Shown here piece after piece: positions 53,804-62,352 of a DNA stretch of 64,000 bases. Origin of the DNA: Stenotrophomonas maltophilia (GTDB lineage Bacteria; Pseudomonadota; Gammaproteobacteria; Xanthomonadales; Xanthomonadaceae); the NCBI GenBank assembly GCA_900113425.1, contig FOZF01000004.1, forward strand, positions 1 through 64,000, written 5' to 3'. The position numbers were made by a program, and so were the translations under genes. A model generated the notes under the pieces. The model saw only the letters and a list, made by a program, of their open reading frames with translations. It did not search any database and was not told the DNA's origin. How positions within the stretch are numbered: position 1 is the first letter of the stretch; each line of letters starts with the position of its first letter.

Positions 53804-55465
53804 TCAGCGGCGTGCCGCCTCGCTCTTGTCGCGGGCAGCGCGGAATTCGGAGTCCTTCTCCCAGGTCGGCCAGCGCCGGCTGTTGGCCAGCTCCGCGCCC
53901 AGGTCGTAGACCAGCAGCGTATCGGCGGCATGACCGCTGGGATCCCAGCCCGGCGTCCATGCGTCGCAGGCCTGGTGATAGCAGTCGGCGAAGTACTTCT
54001 CGCGCAGCGCGCGCCCTGCTTCCACGCCGCCGTCCAGCTTGTCCAGACCCGGGCCGATGGTGATCGCCGGTACACCCAGCCGGGCGAAGGCGAAATGGTC
54101 GGCGCGGTAGAAGAAACCGGCCTCCAGGTTGGGGTCCGGGCTGTAGCTGCGGCCGCGTGCCTTGGCCACCCGCTCCAGGTCGCCTTCCAGCGATACCCGC
54201 CCTTTGCCCCACGAAGCGATGTCACGGGTCGGCCCGTCCGGGCTGAACATCTCGATGTTCAGTACGGCAGCGGTCTTGTCCAGCGGCGCCAGCGGATGCG
54301 CGGCGTAGTAGCTGGCCCCCAGCAGCCCCTTCTCTTCAGCCGTCAGCGCCACGAAGTACAGCGTGCGCTGCGGCTGCGGGCCGGCCGCGAACACCCGGCC
54401 CAGTTCCAGCACGGTGGCCACGCCGGTGGCGTTGTCGATGGCGCCACGGCGCACGCGGTCGCCCTTCGCATCGGGCTGACCGATGCCGAAAGCGTCCCAG
54501 TGCGCCGAGAAGATCACCGCTTCATCGCCGTGCTCGCCGCCGGGCAGCTTGGCCACGACGTTGCGGGTCACCACCTGTTCGCGCTTGAGGGCGAAATCGA
54601 CGCTCAGCCGCGCATTGTCCAGGGCCACCGGACGGAAGTCGGCACGCATCGCCTTGCGCTTCTCGACCTCGAAATCGAGGCCGGCGTCGGCGAAGATCGC
54701 CTCGGCCAGCTCGCGCTGCATCCAGCCGCGCAGCGGTGTGTGCTGGGCCATCGCCTCGGCCTGGCTGCGCTCGATATCGAACAACGGCGAGGTGCCCGAG
54801 CTCTTCACCGTCGCCCAGCCATAGGCCGCAGGTGCGGTCTCGTGCACGATCAGCACGCCCTCGGCGCCGCGGCGCGCAGCCTCCTCGAACTTGTAGGTCC
54901 AGCGGCCGTAGTAGGTCACTGCCTTGCCATCGAACGCGCCGGGAGCGTCGGCCTCGAAATCGGCATCATTGATCAGCACCACGACAATCTTGCCGTGCAG
55001 GTCGATGTCCTTGTAGTCGTTCCAATGGCGTTCCGGTGCGTCGATGCCGTAGCCGACGAACACCAGCGGTGCATCCTTGATCTGTACCCGGGCGCGCGGC
55101 TGCAGGCTCTGCAGGGTCACATCCACGCCATTGGCCAGGGCGCGGCGGCCCTGCTTCAACGCCAGGCTGGCCGTGGCCGCACCCTCCAGCTGCGCACGCA
55201 CCAGCGGCACCGGCTGCACCCAGCTGCCGTCCACGCCGCCGGGTTGCAGGCCATAGCTGCGGAACTGCTCGATCAGGTACTGCACGGTGCGCTCTTCGCC
55301 TTCGCTGGCCGGAGCGCGGCCCTCGAATTCGTCCGACGCCAGTACACGCACGTGCCGCGACAGTGCCTGCGGGTCGATACCGCCGCCGGGAAGGTCATTG
55401 GCCGCCTGGGCCAGGCCACCCACGAACAGGCAGGACGACAGCAGCAACACGCGCATCGGGTTCAC
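53804..55465 (-). CDS. M28 family zinc peptidase with PA domain, exported
   Basis: 553 residues. A signal peptide (ending GLAQAA) is followed by an inserted PA-type domain (about 125-265) and the M28 catalytic domain. The metal ligands are His/Asp in SAHWDAFG, Asp in RRGAIDNATG, Glu-Glu in TAEEKGLLG, and a late His in CYHQACDAW. The family comprises aminopeptidases and glutaminyl cyclase relatives; this one is most likely a periplasmic aminopeptidase. GTG start with an alternative ATG three codons in. Convergent with the small membrane protein gene. Confidence 0.9.
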   Translation of the reverse strand: MNPMRVLLLSSCLFVGGLAQAANDLPGGGIDPQALSRHVRVLASDEFEGRAPASEGEERTVQYLIEQFRSYGLQPGGVDGSWVQPVPLVRAQLEGAATASLALKQGRRALANGVDVTLQSLQPRARVQIKDAPLVFVGYGIDAPERHWNDYKDIDLHGKIVVVLINDADFEADAPGAFDGKAVTYYGRWTYKFEEAARRGAEGVLIVHETAPAAYGWATVKSSGTSPLFDIERSQAEAMAQHTPLRGWMQRELAEAIFADAGLDFEVEKRKAMRADFRPVALDNARLSVDFALKREQVVTRNVVAKLPGGEHGDEAVIFSAHWDAFGIGQPDAKGDRVRRGAIDNATGVATVLELGRVFAAGPQPQRTLYFVALTAEEKGLLGASYYAAHPLAPLDKTAAVLNIEMFSPDGPTRDIASWGKGRVSLEGDLERVAKARGRSYSPDPNLEAGFFYRADHFAFARLGVPAITIGPGLDKLDGGVEAGRALREKYFADCYHQACDAWTPGWDPSGHAADTLLVYDLGAELANSRRWPTWEKDSEFRAARDKSEAARR

Positions 55466-55537
55466 GGCAATACCACGGCAGGATGGGGAGTCACCAGAGT
55501 GTAACGTGACAGCAGTGCCGGCCGCAGTCCCGCTCCG

Positions 55538-56476
55538 TCAGCGGCGCTCGCGATCCAGCCAGCAGGCCAGGCCCTGCGCGTTGAGCTCGATGTCCATGGC
55601 CAGCACAGCCACCACCGCTGCGTCATCCAGCACACAGCCATGCTGCTGGGCGCGCTCCAGGTACAGGGCCTGCAGTGCCGCCAGCAGGCAGCGATGGCGG
55701 TCGGGCCGCTCGTCGCACTGGCGGCCGATCGCCGCCATCGCATCGATCTGCTCGAACAGGTCGCCGGCCAGCCTCTGCACCTGCTCCACGCGGCCATAGT
55801 GGGTGAGGTACATCGACTGCGGATCGTAGCCGAGCATGCGCTGGATCGACGCCTTCATCGCTTCGGGATCGAACTGCACGGGCGAGGAGGTCGGGAAGAT
55901 GAAGGCGCCCTGCGCGCTGTCCAGTTCGCGGTAGGAGATACCGAAGGTATCGCCGGTGAACCAGCTGCGGCTGCGCGCATCCCATACGCAGTAGTGATGC
56001 AGTGCGTGGCCGGGCGTATGCAGCAGGAGCAGTTCGCGTCCGGCAAGATCGAGGCGATGGCCATCCTCGGCCACCACCACGCGGTGTTCGGGAATCGCCT
56101 CGATACGGCCATAGCTGCGTGCGATCTCCTCCGCGCCGTAGACCGCGGTGGCGCCGGCGATCAGCCGGGTCGGATCGATCATGTGCGGCGCACCGCGCGG
56201 ATGCAGCACGGCCCGGGCATTGGGCAGCTGCTGCATCAACAGGCCCGCACCGCCGGCATGGTCCAGATGCACATGGGTGAGCAGAAGCCAGTCCACCGCG
56301 TCGGGCTGCAGGCCGGCATCGGACAGCGCCCGCAGCATCGCCGGCACGGACAGGCCGGTGCCACAGTCCACGAAGGCCCCCCGCCCGTTCTCGACGATCA
56401 GATAGGCCGCATCGAAGTCGGGACGTTGGAAGCCGGTATCGATGGTGTGGATGCTGGGGTCGGCGATCATCGGCAC
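55538..56476 (-). CDS. metallo-beta-lactamase-fold hydrolase
   Basis: 312 residues. The dinuclear metal signature THVHLDHAGG is present, with a second His in HTPGHALHH, the bridging Asp in FTGDTFG and a terminal His in LTHYGR. The C-terminal ~90 residues are helical. It lacks a signal peptide, so it is cytosolic and not a beta-lactamase; glyoxalase-II-like or lactonase activity is possible. It lies 72 bases upstream of the M28 gene on the same strand. Confidence 0.88.
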   Translation of the reverse strand: MPMIADPSIHTIDTGFQRPDFDAAYLIVENGRGAFVDCGTGLSVPAMLRALSDAGLQPDAVDWLLLTHVHLDHAGGAGLLMQQLPNARAVLHPRGAPHMIDPTRLIAGATAVYGAEEIARSYGRIEAIPEHRVVVAEDGHRLDLAGRELLLLHTPGHALHHYCVWDARSRSWFTGDTFGISYRELDSAQGAFIFPTSSPVQFDPEAMKASIQRMLGYDPQSMYLTHYGRVEQVQRLAGDLFEQIDAMAAIGRQCDERPDRHRCLLAALQALYLERAQQHGCVLDDAAVVAVLAMDIELNAQGLACWLDRERR

Positions 56477-56572
56477 GCACCTGGCGGAATCGGAATCAGG
56501 CGTCCATGGTAGGCGCGCAGGCAGGACCGGTTCGATGCGGCTTTGGTCGGAGGCGCGCGCCCTGCCCCAGGA

Positions 56573-56863
56573 CTACAACCATCGCGGTCGCAGCAGCAGC
56601 GCCAGCACCATCACCGCCAGGAACGCGCCGTAGGCATAGAGCACCGCCAGCACCTGCGGCCAGATCGGCCCCGCGTCGGTCTGCACCAGGCCCAGGTGGT
56701 GGCCCCACAGCATCGCCACGATGCTCAGAACAAGGGCCAGCAGCAGCACCAGGCCATCGAACAGGCGCCGCCGCGTCGTGCGCGGCTGGCGCGGGAACAG
56801 CCAGTACAGGCTGCCCAGCACAACGAACCAGGGCAGGAAAAGCAGCAGCGACAACCACGCCAT
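56573..56863 (-). CDS. small membrane protein of unknown function
   Basis: 96 residues, three membrane helices (about 2-20, 34-52, 68-90) with a basic loop RQPRTTRRRLFDG after the first. The start at 56863 (MAWLSLLLFLPW) has GGAGTCTG upstream; the frame extends only into repeat DNA. Conserved-looking but unrecognised. Confidence 0.65.
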   Translation of the reverse strand: MAWLSLLLFLPWFVVLGSLYWLFPRQPRTTRRRLFDGLVLLLALVLSIVAMLWGHHLGLVQTDAGPIWPQVLAVLYAYGAFLAVMVLALLLRPRWL

Positions 56864-56878
56864 CGCAGACTCCTTCCA

Positions 56879-56975
56879 TAGCGCCGGGCCCGATGCCCGG
56901 CTCCACATCCATCGGTAGCGCCGGGCCATGCCCGGCGACGTGCATCAGGTAGCGCCGCCGGACATGGGCCCGGCG
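56879..56975. repeat. cluster of three SMAG/REP palindromes
   Basis: GTAG-type palindromes at 56879-56903 (diverged right arm), 56915-56938 (canonical) and 56949-56975 (enlarged, imperfect arms), all in the same orientation. They lie between the trpS stop and the upstream start of the small membrane protein gene. Confidence 0.8.
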
Positions 56976-56991
56976 TTACAGCACCCTCCGC

Positions 56992-58287
56992 TCAGGCATC
57001 TTCGCGCAGCACCGCCAGCGCCGCCAGAACCGCATCCACCTCCGCCTCCAGCTTGAACAGCTCGCTCTGCAGCGCATCGCCCTGCTCGGCCTGCTTGATC
57101 ACCGCGATCAACTGGCCGGCATCGCGCGGCGAATCAAAACCAATGCTCTGCATCAGCAGCGTGCCGTCGCCGGCGGTCAGCTTGAAGTAGAAGCGACCAT
57201 CCTTCTCGCGGTACTGCTTGAACTGCGGCGGCGCCACCCGTGCAGCGCCGGCATCCTCGCTGGCGATGTCGCCGGCGGTGGACAGGTCGCGCAACCCCAC
57301 GGCGTGCCGCAGCTCATCCAGCAGCGGCATCGCGAACGTCTCACGCAGCTGCTGGCCACGGCGTTTCAGCAGCGCCTCGATCTTTTCCGGCTCGGCCATC
57401 AGCGCGTTGTAACGCTCGCGCAGCGGCGACAGCTCACCGTCGATGCGCTCGAACAACTGCTGCTTGGCATCGCCCCAGCTGATGCCCTCGGCGAATGCCC
57501 GGGCGAAAGCAGCGGTCTGCTCTGGCGTGGCGAAGGCCTGGTACATCTGGAACAGCGCCGAACCCTCTGTGTCCTTGGGCTCGCCCGGAGCGCGCGAGTC
57601 GGTCAGGATCGAGAACACCAGCTTCTTCAACTCGTCGCGCGGCGTGAACAGCGGAATGGTGTTGTGGTAGCTCTTGCTCATCTTGCGGCCGTCGAGGCCG
57701 GCCAGCGTGGCCACCTGCTCATCGATCACTACCTCCGGCAGCGGGAAGTATTCCTTGCCGTAGACGTGATTGAAGCGCTGGGCGAAGTCGCGGGCCATCT
57801 CGATGTGCTGGATCTGGTCACGACCGACCGGCACCTGGTTGGCCTTGAAGATCAGGATGTCGGCAGCCATCAGCACCGGGTACATGAACAGCCCGGCGCT
57901 GACGCCGGCATCCTCGTCCAGACCTTCCTCGCGATTCTTGTCCACCGCCGCCTTGTAGGCATGGGCACGATTGAGGATGCCCTTGCTGGCGATCGCGGTC
58001 AGGAACCACATCAGTTCGGTGGTTTCGCGGATATCGCTCTGGCGGTAGAACCAGACGTGTTCCGGGTCCAGGCCGCAGGCCAGCCAGCTGGCTGCGATCT
58101 CCAGGGTCGCGCGCTGGGTGCGCTGCGGATCCTGCGCCTTGATCAGGCTGTGCAGGTCGGCCAGGAAGAAGAAGCTCTCGATACCCGGGGTGCGGCTGGC
58201 CGCGATGGCCGGACGGATGGCGCCAACGTAGTTGCCCAGATGGGGGGTGCCGGAGGGGGTGATGCCGGTAAGGACTCGGGTCGTCAT
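56992..58287 (-). CDS. trpS: tryptophanyl-tRNA synthetase with C-terminal extra domain
   Basis: Charges tRNA-Trp. The first ~335 residues are a normal class I TrpRS: HIGH-type TPSGTPHLGNYVGA, GLFMYPVLMAADIL and the KMSKS loop GRKMSKSYHN near residue 207. About 95 further residues follow, taking the total to 431 against the usual ~335. The extension contains FKQYREKDGRFYFKLTAGDG and LLMQSIGFDSPRDAG. This resembles the DUF1508/YegP fold unit, and a short helical tail ends it. The extension's role is unknown. Confidence 0.95.
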   Translation of the reverse strand: MTTRVLTGITPSGTPHLGNYVGAIRPAIAASRTPGIESFFFLADLHSLIKAQDPQRTQRATLEIAASWLACGLDPEHVWFYRQSDIRETTELMWFLTAIASKGILNRAHAYKAAVDKNREEGLDEDAGVSAGLFMYPVLMAADILIFKANQVPVGRDQIQHIEMARDFAQRFNHVYGKEYFPLPEVVIDEQVATLAGLDGRKMSKSYHNTIPLFTPRDELKKLVFSILTDSRAPGEPKDTEGSALFQMYQAFATPEQTAAFARAFAEGISWGDAKQQLFERIDGELSPLRERYNALMAEPEKIEALLKRRGQQLRETFAMPLLDELRHAVGLRDLSTAGDIASEDAGAARVAPPQFKQYREKDGRFYFKLTAGDGTLLMQSIGFDSPRDAGQLIAVIKQAEQGDALQSELFKLEAEVDAVLAALAVLREDA

Positions 58288-58395
58288 GACTGCGTGGGGA
58301 AACCTTCGATGAACGGAACCAGTTTACCGTGCCCACGGCCAACCCCGTCAGGGCCTGCGGGTCGTTCATTCACCCGAGCCCACCAGAGTTCCAAC

Positions 58396-59193
58396 ATGAA
58401 ACGCCTGCTGCCCCTGCTGCTGATCCTGCCCCTGGCCGGCTTCCGCCCGGTTCCGCCGCCACCGCCGATGCCGCAGGACGGCCCTGTGCGGATGACCCTG
58501 ATCGACCGCGACCGCGGCACCGAACTGCGCAGCCATGCGGCCGACGGACAGCGCTGGGTGGCGGGCGAGCGCGGCCATCGCTATGCGGTACGCCTGTACA
58601 ACGACAGCCCGCGGCGGGTGCTGGTGGTGCTCTCGGTGGATGGCATCAACGCCATCTCCGGCGAAGATGCCGACCCGTCGCAGACCGGCTATGTGCTCAA
58701 CCCCGGCCAGCGCGCCGATATCACCGGCTGGCGCAAGAGCCACGATGAAGTGGCGCAGTTCGTCTTCAGCAGCCCCAGTGGCAGCTACGCCAGCCGTACC
58801 GGCCGTGCGGACAACATCGGGGTGATCGGCGCGGCGGTGTTCGAGGAGGCCCGTCGCTGGCCGCTCCGACCGGAGCCGATGCTGCGCCGTGGCGCCCCGG
58901 CGCCGGCCGCTGCGGAAGCCGCTGCGGACGCCAGCGCCAGCCGCATGGACGGCTACTCAGCGCGGTCGCAGGCACCGTCGCTGGGCACCGGTCACGGCGC
59001 GCGCGAACACTCTTCGGTGCGTGATACCGCGTTCGAACGGGCCAGTCGCACGCCGGCACAGATCGTGCAGCTGCGTTACGACAGCGCGCGCGCGCTGCGC
59101 GCACGCGGCATCGTGCTCGACCCGCCTTCGCGCCTGCCGCGCGAGCCGCAGGCGTTTCCGAACCGCTACGTGCCGGATCCGCCGACACGTTGA
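58396..59193 (+). CDS. exported protein of unknown function
   Basis: 265 residues with a signal peptide (about 1-20) followed by a polyproline stretch. A domain of about 110 residues follows (RGTELRSHAADGQRWVAGERGHRYAVRLYN ... GYVLNPGQRADITGWRKS). The remaining half is Ala/Arg-rich and looks disordered. The N-terminal domain recurs in Xanthomonadaceae and other proteobacteria without a known role. It stands alone, divergent from trpS, and ends in a hairpin. Confidence 0.75.
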   Translation: MKRLLPLLLILPLAGFRPVPPPPPMPQDGPVRMTLIDRDRGTELRSHAADGQRWVAGERGHRYAVRLYNDSPRRVLVVLSVDGINAISGEDADPSQTGYVLNPGQRADITGWRKSHDEVAQFVFSSPSGSYASRTGRADNIGVIGAAVFEEARRWPLRPEPMLRRGAPAPAAAEAAADASASRMDGYSARSQAPSLGTGHGAREHSSVRDTAFERASRTPAQIVQLRYDSARALRARGIVLDPPSRLPREPQAFPNRYVPDPPTR

Positions 59194-59210
59194 GGCCCTG
59201 ACAGCACGAC

Positions 59211-59232
59211 GCCCGCACCAGAGGGTGCGGGC
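59211..59232. terminator. hairpin terminator
   Basis: GCCCGCACC-AGAG-GGTGCGGGC perfect 9-bp stem between the convergent exported-protein and csbD-like genes; no T-tract. Confidence 0.6.
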
Positions 59233-59265
59233 GCCGACGTGGGGGAACCGCTTACCGCCGGCTGC

Positions 59266-59487
59266 TTACCTGTAGTCCGGGTAGTCCTTGCGCACGCTGT
59301 CTTCGAAGTCACGGACTTCCTTCTCGGCGCGGTCCTTGGCCCAGCCATACCGTTCCTGCAGGCGGCCGGCCAGATATTCGGCATTGCCCTCGGCCACATC
59401 GAAATCGTCGTTGGTCAGATCGCCCCACTTGGCCTGGGCCTTGCCCTTCAGCTGCGACCACTTGCCGGAAATGATGTCTTTGTTCAT
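59266..59487 (-). CDS. CsbD family stress protein (YjbJ-like)
   Basis: 73 residues starting [28 protein letters not shown], the family signature. Small hydrophilic helical protein, abundant under general stress in many bacteria; mechanism unknown. AAGGATT is the ribosome site. The next gene upstream on the strand is entericidin, another small stress gene. Confidence 0.93.
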   Translation of the reverse strand: MNKDIISGKWSQLKGKAQAKWGDLTNDDFDVAEGNAEYLAGRLQERYGWAKDRAEKEVRDFEDSVRKDYPDYR

Positions 59488-59649
59488 TGCTGGGAATCCT
59501 TGGTTGCAACGGCGTTCTTACCGTGACTGCAGGTTCCCGCATCCGCTGTTGAAAGGCGGTCAACCGCTCATGAAACACATGCTCACGTGCTTGAATGGTT
59601 CACTCCATCGCCACACGCGATGGCGACAACACGGCCGCACACATGCACG

Positions 59650-59677
59650 AAAAAGGCCGGGAAGATCCCGGCCTTTT
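59650..59677 (-). terminator. intrinsic terminator after entericidin
   Basis: Stem AGGCCGGGA/TCCCGGCCT (59654-59662, 59666-59674). A run of five A on the plus strand (59650-59654) is the U-tract of the minus-strand gene. Four T on the other side may allow two-way function. Confidence 0.88.
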
Positions 59678-59700
59678 CCTGTTTCCACACCGCGTCGGGC

Positions 59701-59838
59701 TCAGTTGCCCTTGGCGGCATCCTCGACCTTTTCACCGGCCTTCTGCACGTCCTTGCCGGCACCGGCAACGGTGTTGCAGCCGGCCAGCATGGCCACCGAG
59801 AACATCGACAACAGCATCAGGGCAACTACGCGCTTCAT
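59701..59838 (-). CDS. ecnB: entericidin-family small lipoprotein
   Basis: 45 residues: MKRVVALMLLSMFSVAMLAG, then the lipobox Cys at 21, then the entericidin pattern NTVAGAGKDVQKAGEKVEDAAKGN. Lipid-modified outer-membrane peptide; in enteric bacteria entericidin B is a stationary-phase bacteriolytic toxin. No entericidin A-like partner is visible here. AAGGAGAAGCCC precedes the ATG. The intrinsic terminator lies just downstream. Confidence 0.93.
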   Translation of the reverse strand: MKRVVALMLLSMFSVAMLAGCNTVAGAGKDVQKAGEKVEDAAKGN

Positions 59839-59997
59839 GGGCTTCTCCTTGGGTTCGCCGCTTCACCGCTACAACGCGGATGGGGTTCTGTCGCTCGGCA
59901 GGCAGGGGCCGAAGCCACCGCCGCCGCGTGAGGTGCAATCTGGCGGCTGCGGCGTGCAGCGGGTGTGAACGGATCGGCGATCCGTTCAGGGATGCCG

Positions 59998-60918
59998 TCA
60001 ATCGCGCATCAGCGTGGATTTGCCGAACAGGCTCTCCACCAGGTCCACGGCCAGTTCTGCGGTGGCGTTCTGCTTGTCCAGCAGCGGATTGAGCTCGACG
60101 ATATCCAGCGACCCCATGCGCCCGCTGTCGGCGATCATCTCCATCACCAGCTGCGCTTCGCGGTAGTTCACGCCGCCCGGCACGGTGGTGCCGACGCCGG
60201 GTGCGATGCTCGGGTCGAGGAAGTCGACATCGAAGCTGACATGCAGATGGGTGCTGTCATCGATCCCGGCCAGCGCGGCCTCCACGGTGCGTTTCATGCC
60301 GTTCTCGTCGATGTAGCGCATGTCGTAGACATCGACCTTGTGGGTCTTGATCAGGCGCTTCTCTTCCGGGTCCACCGAGCGGATGCCGATCTGGTGCACC
60401 TGGGCGGGCGTGATTGCCGGCGCACTGCCGCCCAGACGGGTCAGTGCCTCCGGCCCCAGGCCGCACAGGCAGGCCACCGGCATGCCGTGGATGTTGCCCG
60501 ACGGCGTGACATCACTGGTGTTGAAGTCCGAGTGTGCATCCAGCCACAGCACGCGCAGGGTCTTGCCCTGCTCGCGGCACCAGCGGGCCACCGCGGTGAT
60601 CGAGCCGATGCCCAGGCAATGGTCGCCCCCGAGCATGATCGGCATGCGCCCGGCCTGCAGCTCGGCATAGCTGGCCTCCATCAGAGCATGGTTCCAGGCC
60701 ACCACCTCGTCCAGATGGCGGTAGCCTTCGACCGGCGCGGTCCACGGGTTGCGCGGGCCATCCAGGTTGCCCAGGTCACGCACATCCACACCGCGCGCCG
60801 CCAGCGCCTCCGGCAGGCCCGCCACGCGCAGCGCTTCCGGCCCCAGCCGCGCGCCCCGATGGCCGGCGCCGACATCGGTGGGGACGCCGATCAACGAGAC
60901 GGAAATGGGATGGGCCAT
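59998..60918 (-). CDS. rocF: arginase
   Basis: 306 residues. Hydrolyses arginine to ornithine and urea with a two-manganese centre. The ligands are in GGDHCLG, DAHSDFN and SFDVDFLDP, and the GTTVPGGVNYRE loop is also typical. The length fits bacterial arginases (about 300). The start at 60918 (MAHPISVSLIGVPTDVGAGHRG) follows GGAGGC. No other arginine catabolism gene lies nearby. Confidence 0.95.
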   Translation of the reverse strand: MAHPISVSLIGVPTDVGAGHRGARLGPEALRVAGLPEALAARGVDVRDLGNLDGPRNPWTAPVEGYRHLDEVVAWNHALMEASYAELQAGRMPIMLGGDHCLGIGSITAVARWCREQGKTLRVLWLDAHSDFNTSDVTPSGNIHGMPVACLCGLGPEALTRLGGSAPAITPAQVHQIGIRSVDPEEKRLIKTHKVDVYDMRYIDENGMKRTVEAALAGIDDSTHLHVSFDVDFLDPSIAPGVGTTVPGGVNYREAQLVMEMIADSGRMGSLDIVELNPLLDKQNATAELAVDLVESLFGKSTLMRD

Positions 60919-61003
60919 GGGTGCCTCCTGCAACGGAAAAAGAAGCACAGTCTAGCCAGAGCTGTGTGACACGACTCGCGGCGGTGCAGCAGGGCAGACG
61001 CGG

Positions 61004-61762
61004 TCAGCGGTGGCGAATCGGTGTCAGGCTCTGCACTTGGCCATTGTTGCGCATCATGCACAGGAAGCGGCCATCGGGATAATCGATGATGAGTTCCTGG
61101 TAATCGCTGCCCACCGGCACCTGGGTCACCAGCGTGCCCTGCGCGGCCTTGCTCATGTTGCAGGCGCCCAGCGCGGTATCGCCCGCAGGCGCGCCCGATG
61201 CCGACATCGAGACGTTGCGGAATACCGCACGGCAACCGCCGTTGACCCAGACCGAGTGACGCGAAAGGCCCCAGTTCTGGCCCTGCTCGCAGCGCGTGTG
61301 GCTGAGCTGGCGCGCGATCTCCACAGTGCCACGGGTATCCATGTCGCACGACACCTGGCGTTGATCAGTGGACTCGCAGGTCACCTCGCGCGGCAACGCT
61401 GTGTCGGAATCGGCACGACCGGGCGCCTTTGGCCGGGATGGCGAAGGCGCACCCCCGCTGCTGACCTGGCACACCCCGTTGGCGCCGCCGTGGCCGGTGT
61501 AGCTGACCTGGGGGGTGCCCTCATCATTCGTACTGACCGAGAGGGTCACGCCGCTCTGCGCATCGCGCGCTTCGAAATAGCGGTCGTTGAAGCGCTGCAC
61601 CGTGGCCTCGCGCCCCTGTACGTAGACCGGCCCGCCTTCGTCTGCGTGCACATCCATCCCGCCCGGGCAGCGGGCGTTGAAGAAGGGAACACCCGCCATC
61701 ACGGGAGCCGCGAATGCAGCGGAGAACAGTGCGACGGTGAGCGACAGGCCAGGACGACGCAT
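61004..61762 (-). CDS. exported DUF3011-domain protein
   Basis: 252 residues with a signal peptide ending APVMAG. The first ~100 residues resemble a short repeat found in other xanthomonad exported proteins (VPFFNARCPGGMDVHADEGGPVYV). The middle holds a DUF3011 unit with spaced cysteines: VTCESTDQRQVSCDMD, LSHTRCEQGQNWGLSRHSVWVNGGCRAVF. The last part is hydrophilic. Probably periplasmic, disulfide-stabilised; function unknown. Confidence 0.82.
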   Translation of the reverse strand: MRRPGLSLTVALFSAAFAAPVMAGVPFFNARCPGGMDVHADEGGPVYVQGREATVQRFNDRYFEARDAQSGVTLSVSTNDEGTPQVSYTGHGGANGVCQVSSGGAPSPSRPKAPGRADSDTALPREVTCESTDQRQVSCDMDTRGTVEIARQLSHTRCEQGQNWGLSRHSVWVNGGCRAVFRNVSMSASGAPAGDTALGACNMSKAAQGTLVTQVPVGSDYQELIIDYPDGRFLCMMRNNGQVQSLTPIRHR

Positions 61763-62130
61763 GAGCGGATTCCAGGGAAACCCAGGCAGGGCGGATAGCG
61801 ACAGTATGACGTCGGCCGCAGTGCCGATCCGTGAGGAGCATCAGGATGCGGGCTGCGCTTGCCGCGATTTGTCGTTAGCATCGTGACTGCCGTGGTCTGC
61901 CGCATCGGTTAAGCCAGCTTTACTTCGCGTATGTCGCGTCCATTGCCGCGCGTGGGAATCACTGGAATCCGCCATTGCAAATGGCCTCGCGCAGGATGTC
62001 GCTTTTGCCTTTACATCTCGCCAAACAGGCCAGAAGCGATAATTCATTTTTTCTTTCGAATCGCACGAAGTCATTGGAAAGAATGACTGGCGGGCGGTGT
62101 TTGCGCGTGCGCATGATGAATCGCCACCGA
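61763..62130. other. low-GC intergenic tract with inverted repeats
   Basis: Clearly lower in GC than the rest of the window, with poly-T near 62045-62055. It holds GCCATT-GCA-AATGGC (61971-61985) and AGTCATT-GGAAAG-AATGACT (62069-62088), and GATAAT (62038-62043) as a possible -10 box. No credible gene. It marks the left edge of the accessory segment. Confidence 0.5.
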
Positions 62131-62212
62131 CAACGGGTGGCCCGGGCTCCAATCCCGGAAGTCGATGTTGTTTACGCTTGTCAGTCGGCGCCACCTGTTT
62201 CGGGGTGGCGCC
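62131..62212 (+). ncRNA. C4-type antisense RNA (candidate)
   Basis: Two segments of this stretch are complementary to two segments further downstream, in the same order. The first, 62145-62167, pairs with 62275-62296 over 22 positions with two mismatches and one bulged A. The second, 62187-62195 (GGCGCCACC), pairs perfectly with 62321-62329 (GGTGGCGCC). Locally, GGCGCCACC also folds with 62204-62212 into a 9-bp hairpin, and 62142-62158 forms a 5-bp stem with a 7-base loop. This a'-b'...a-b order is the design of the C4 immunity RNA of phages P1 and P4. Exact ends are unknown. Confidence 0.6.
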
Positions 62213-62274
62213 GGCTGGCAATCCGTCTGCCGATCTACGGCGGGCGGTGCGTGGGGGCCTTGTGCCCGCCGGTT

Positions 62275-62329
62275 CATCGACTCCGGTATTGGAACCACGC
62301 ATCGTCCGCCACCCTCTGCGGGTGGCGCC
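62275..62329 (+). promoter_or_regulatory. target region of the C4-like RNA, before the start of the next gene
   Basis: Holds the complements of both antisense segments (62275-62296 and 62321-62329). The second lies inside a local hairpin CGCCACCC-TCTGC-GGGTGGCG (62307-62327), 25 bases before the ATG at 62353. Pairing with the antisense RNA would break this hairpin and occupy the leader. Another hairpin, GGCGGGC/GCCCGCC (62239-62245, 62264-62270), separates antisense and target parts. Confidence 0.55.
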
Positions 62330-62352
62330 TCTGTTCCGCATGAGGATGTCCA

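Noticed and set aside
62142-62158. A 5-bp stem with 7-base loop resembling a tRNA T-arm (CCGGG-CTCCAAT-CCCGG)
   Set aside because: No acceptor stem, anticodon arm or CCA can be drawn around it, and the segment is fully explained as part of the C4-like antisense pairing.
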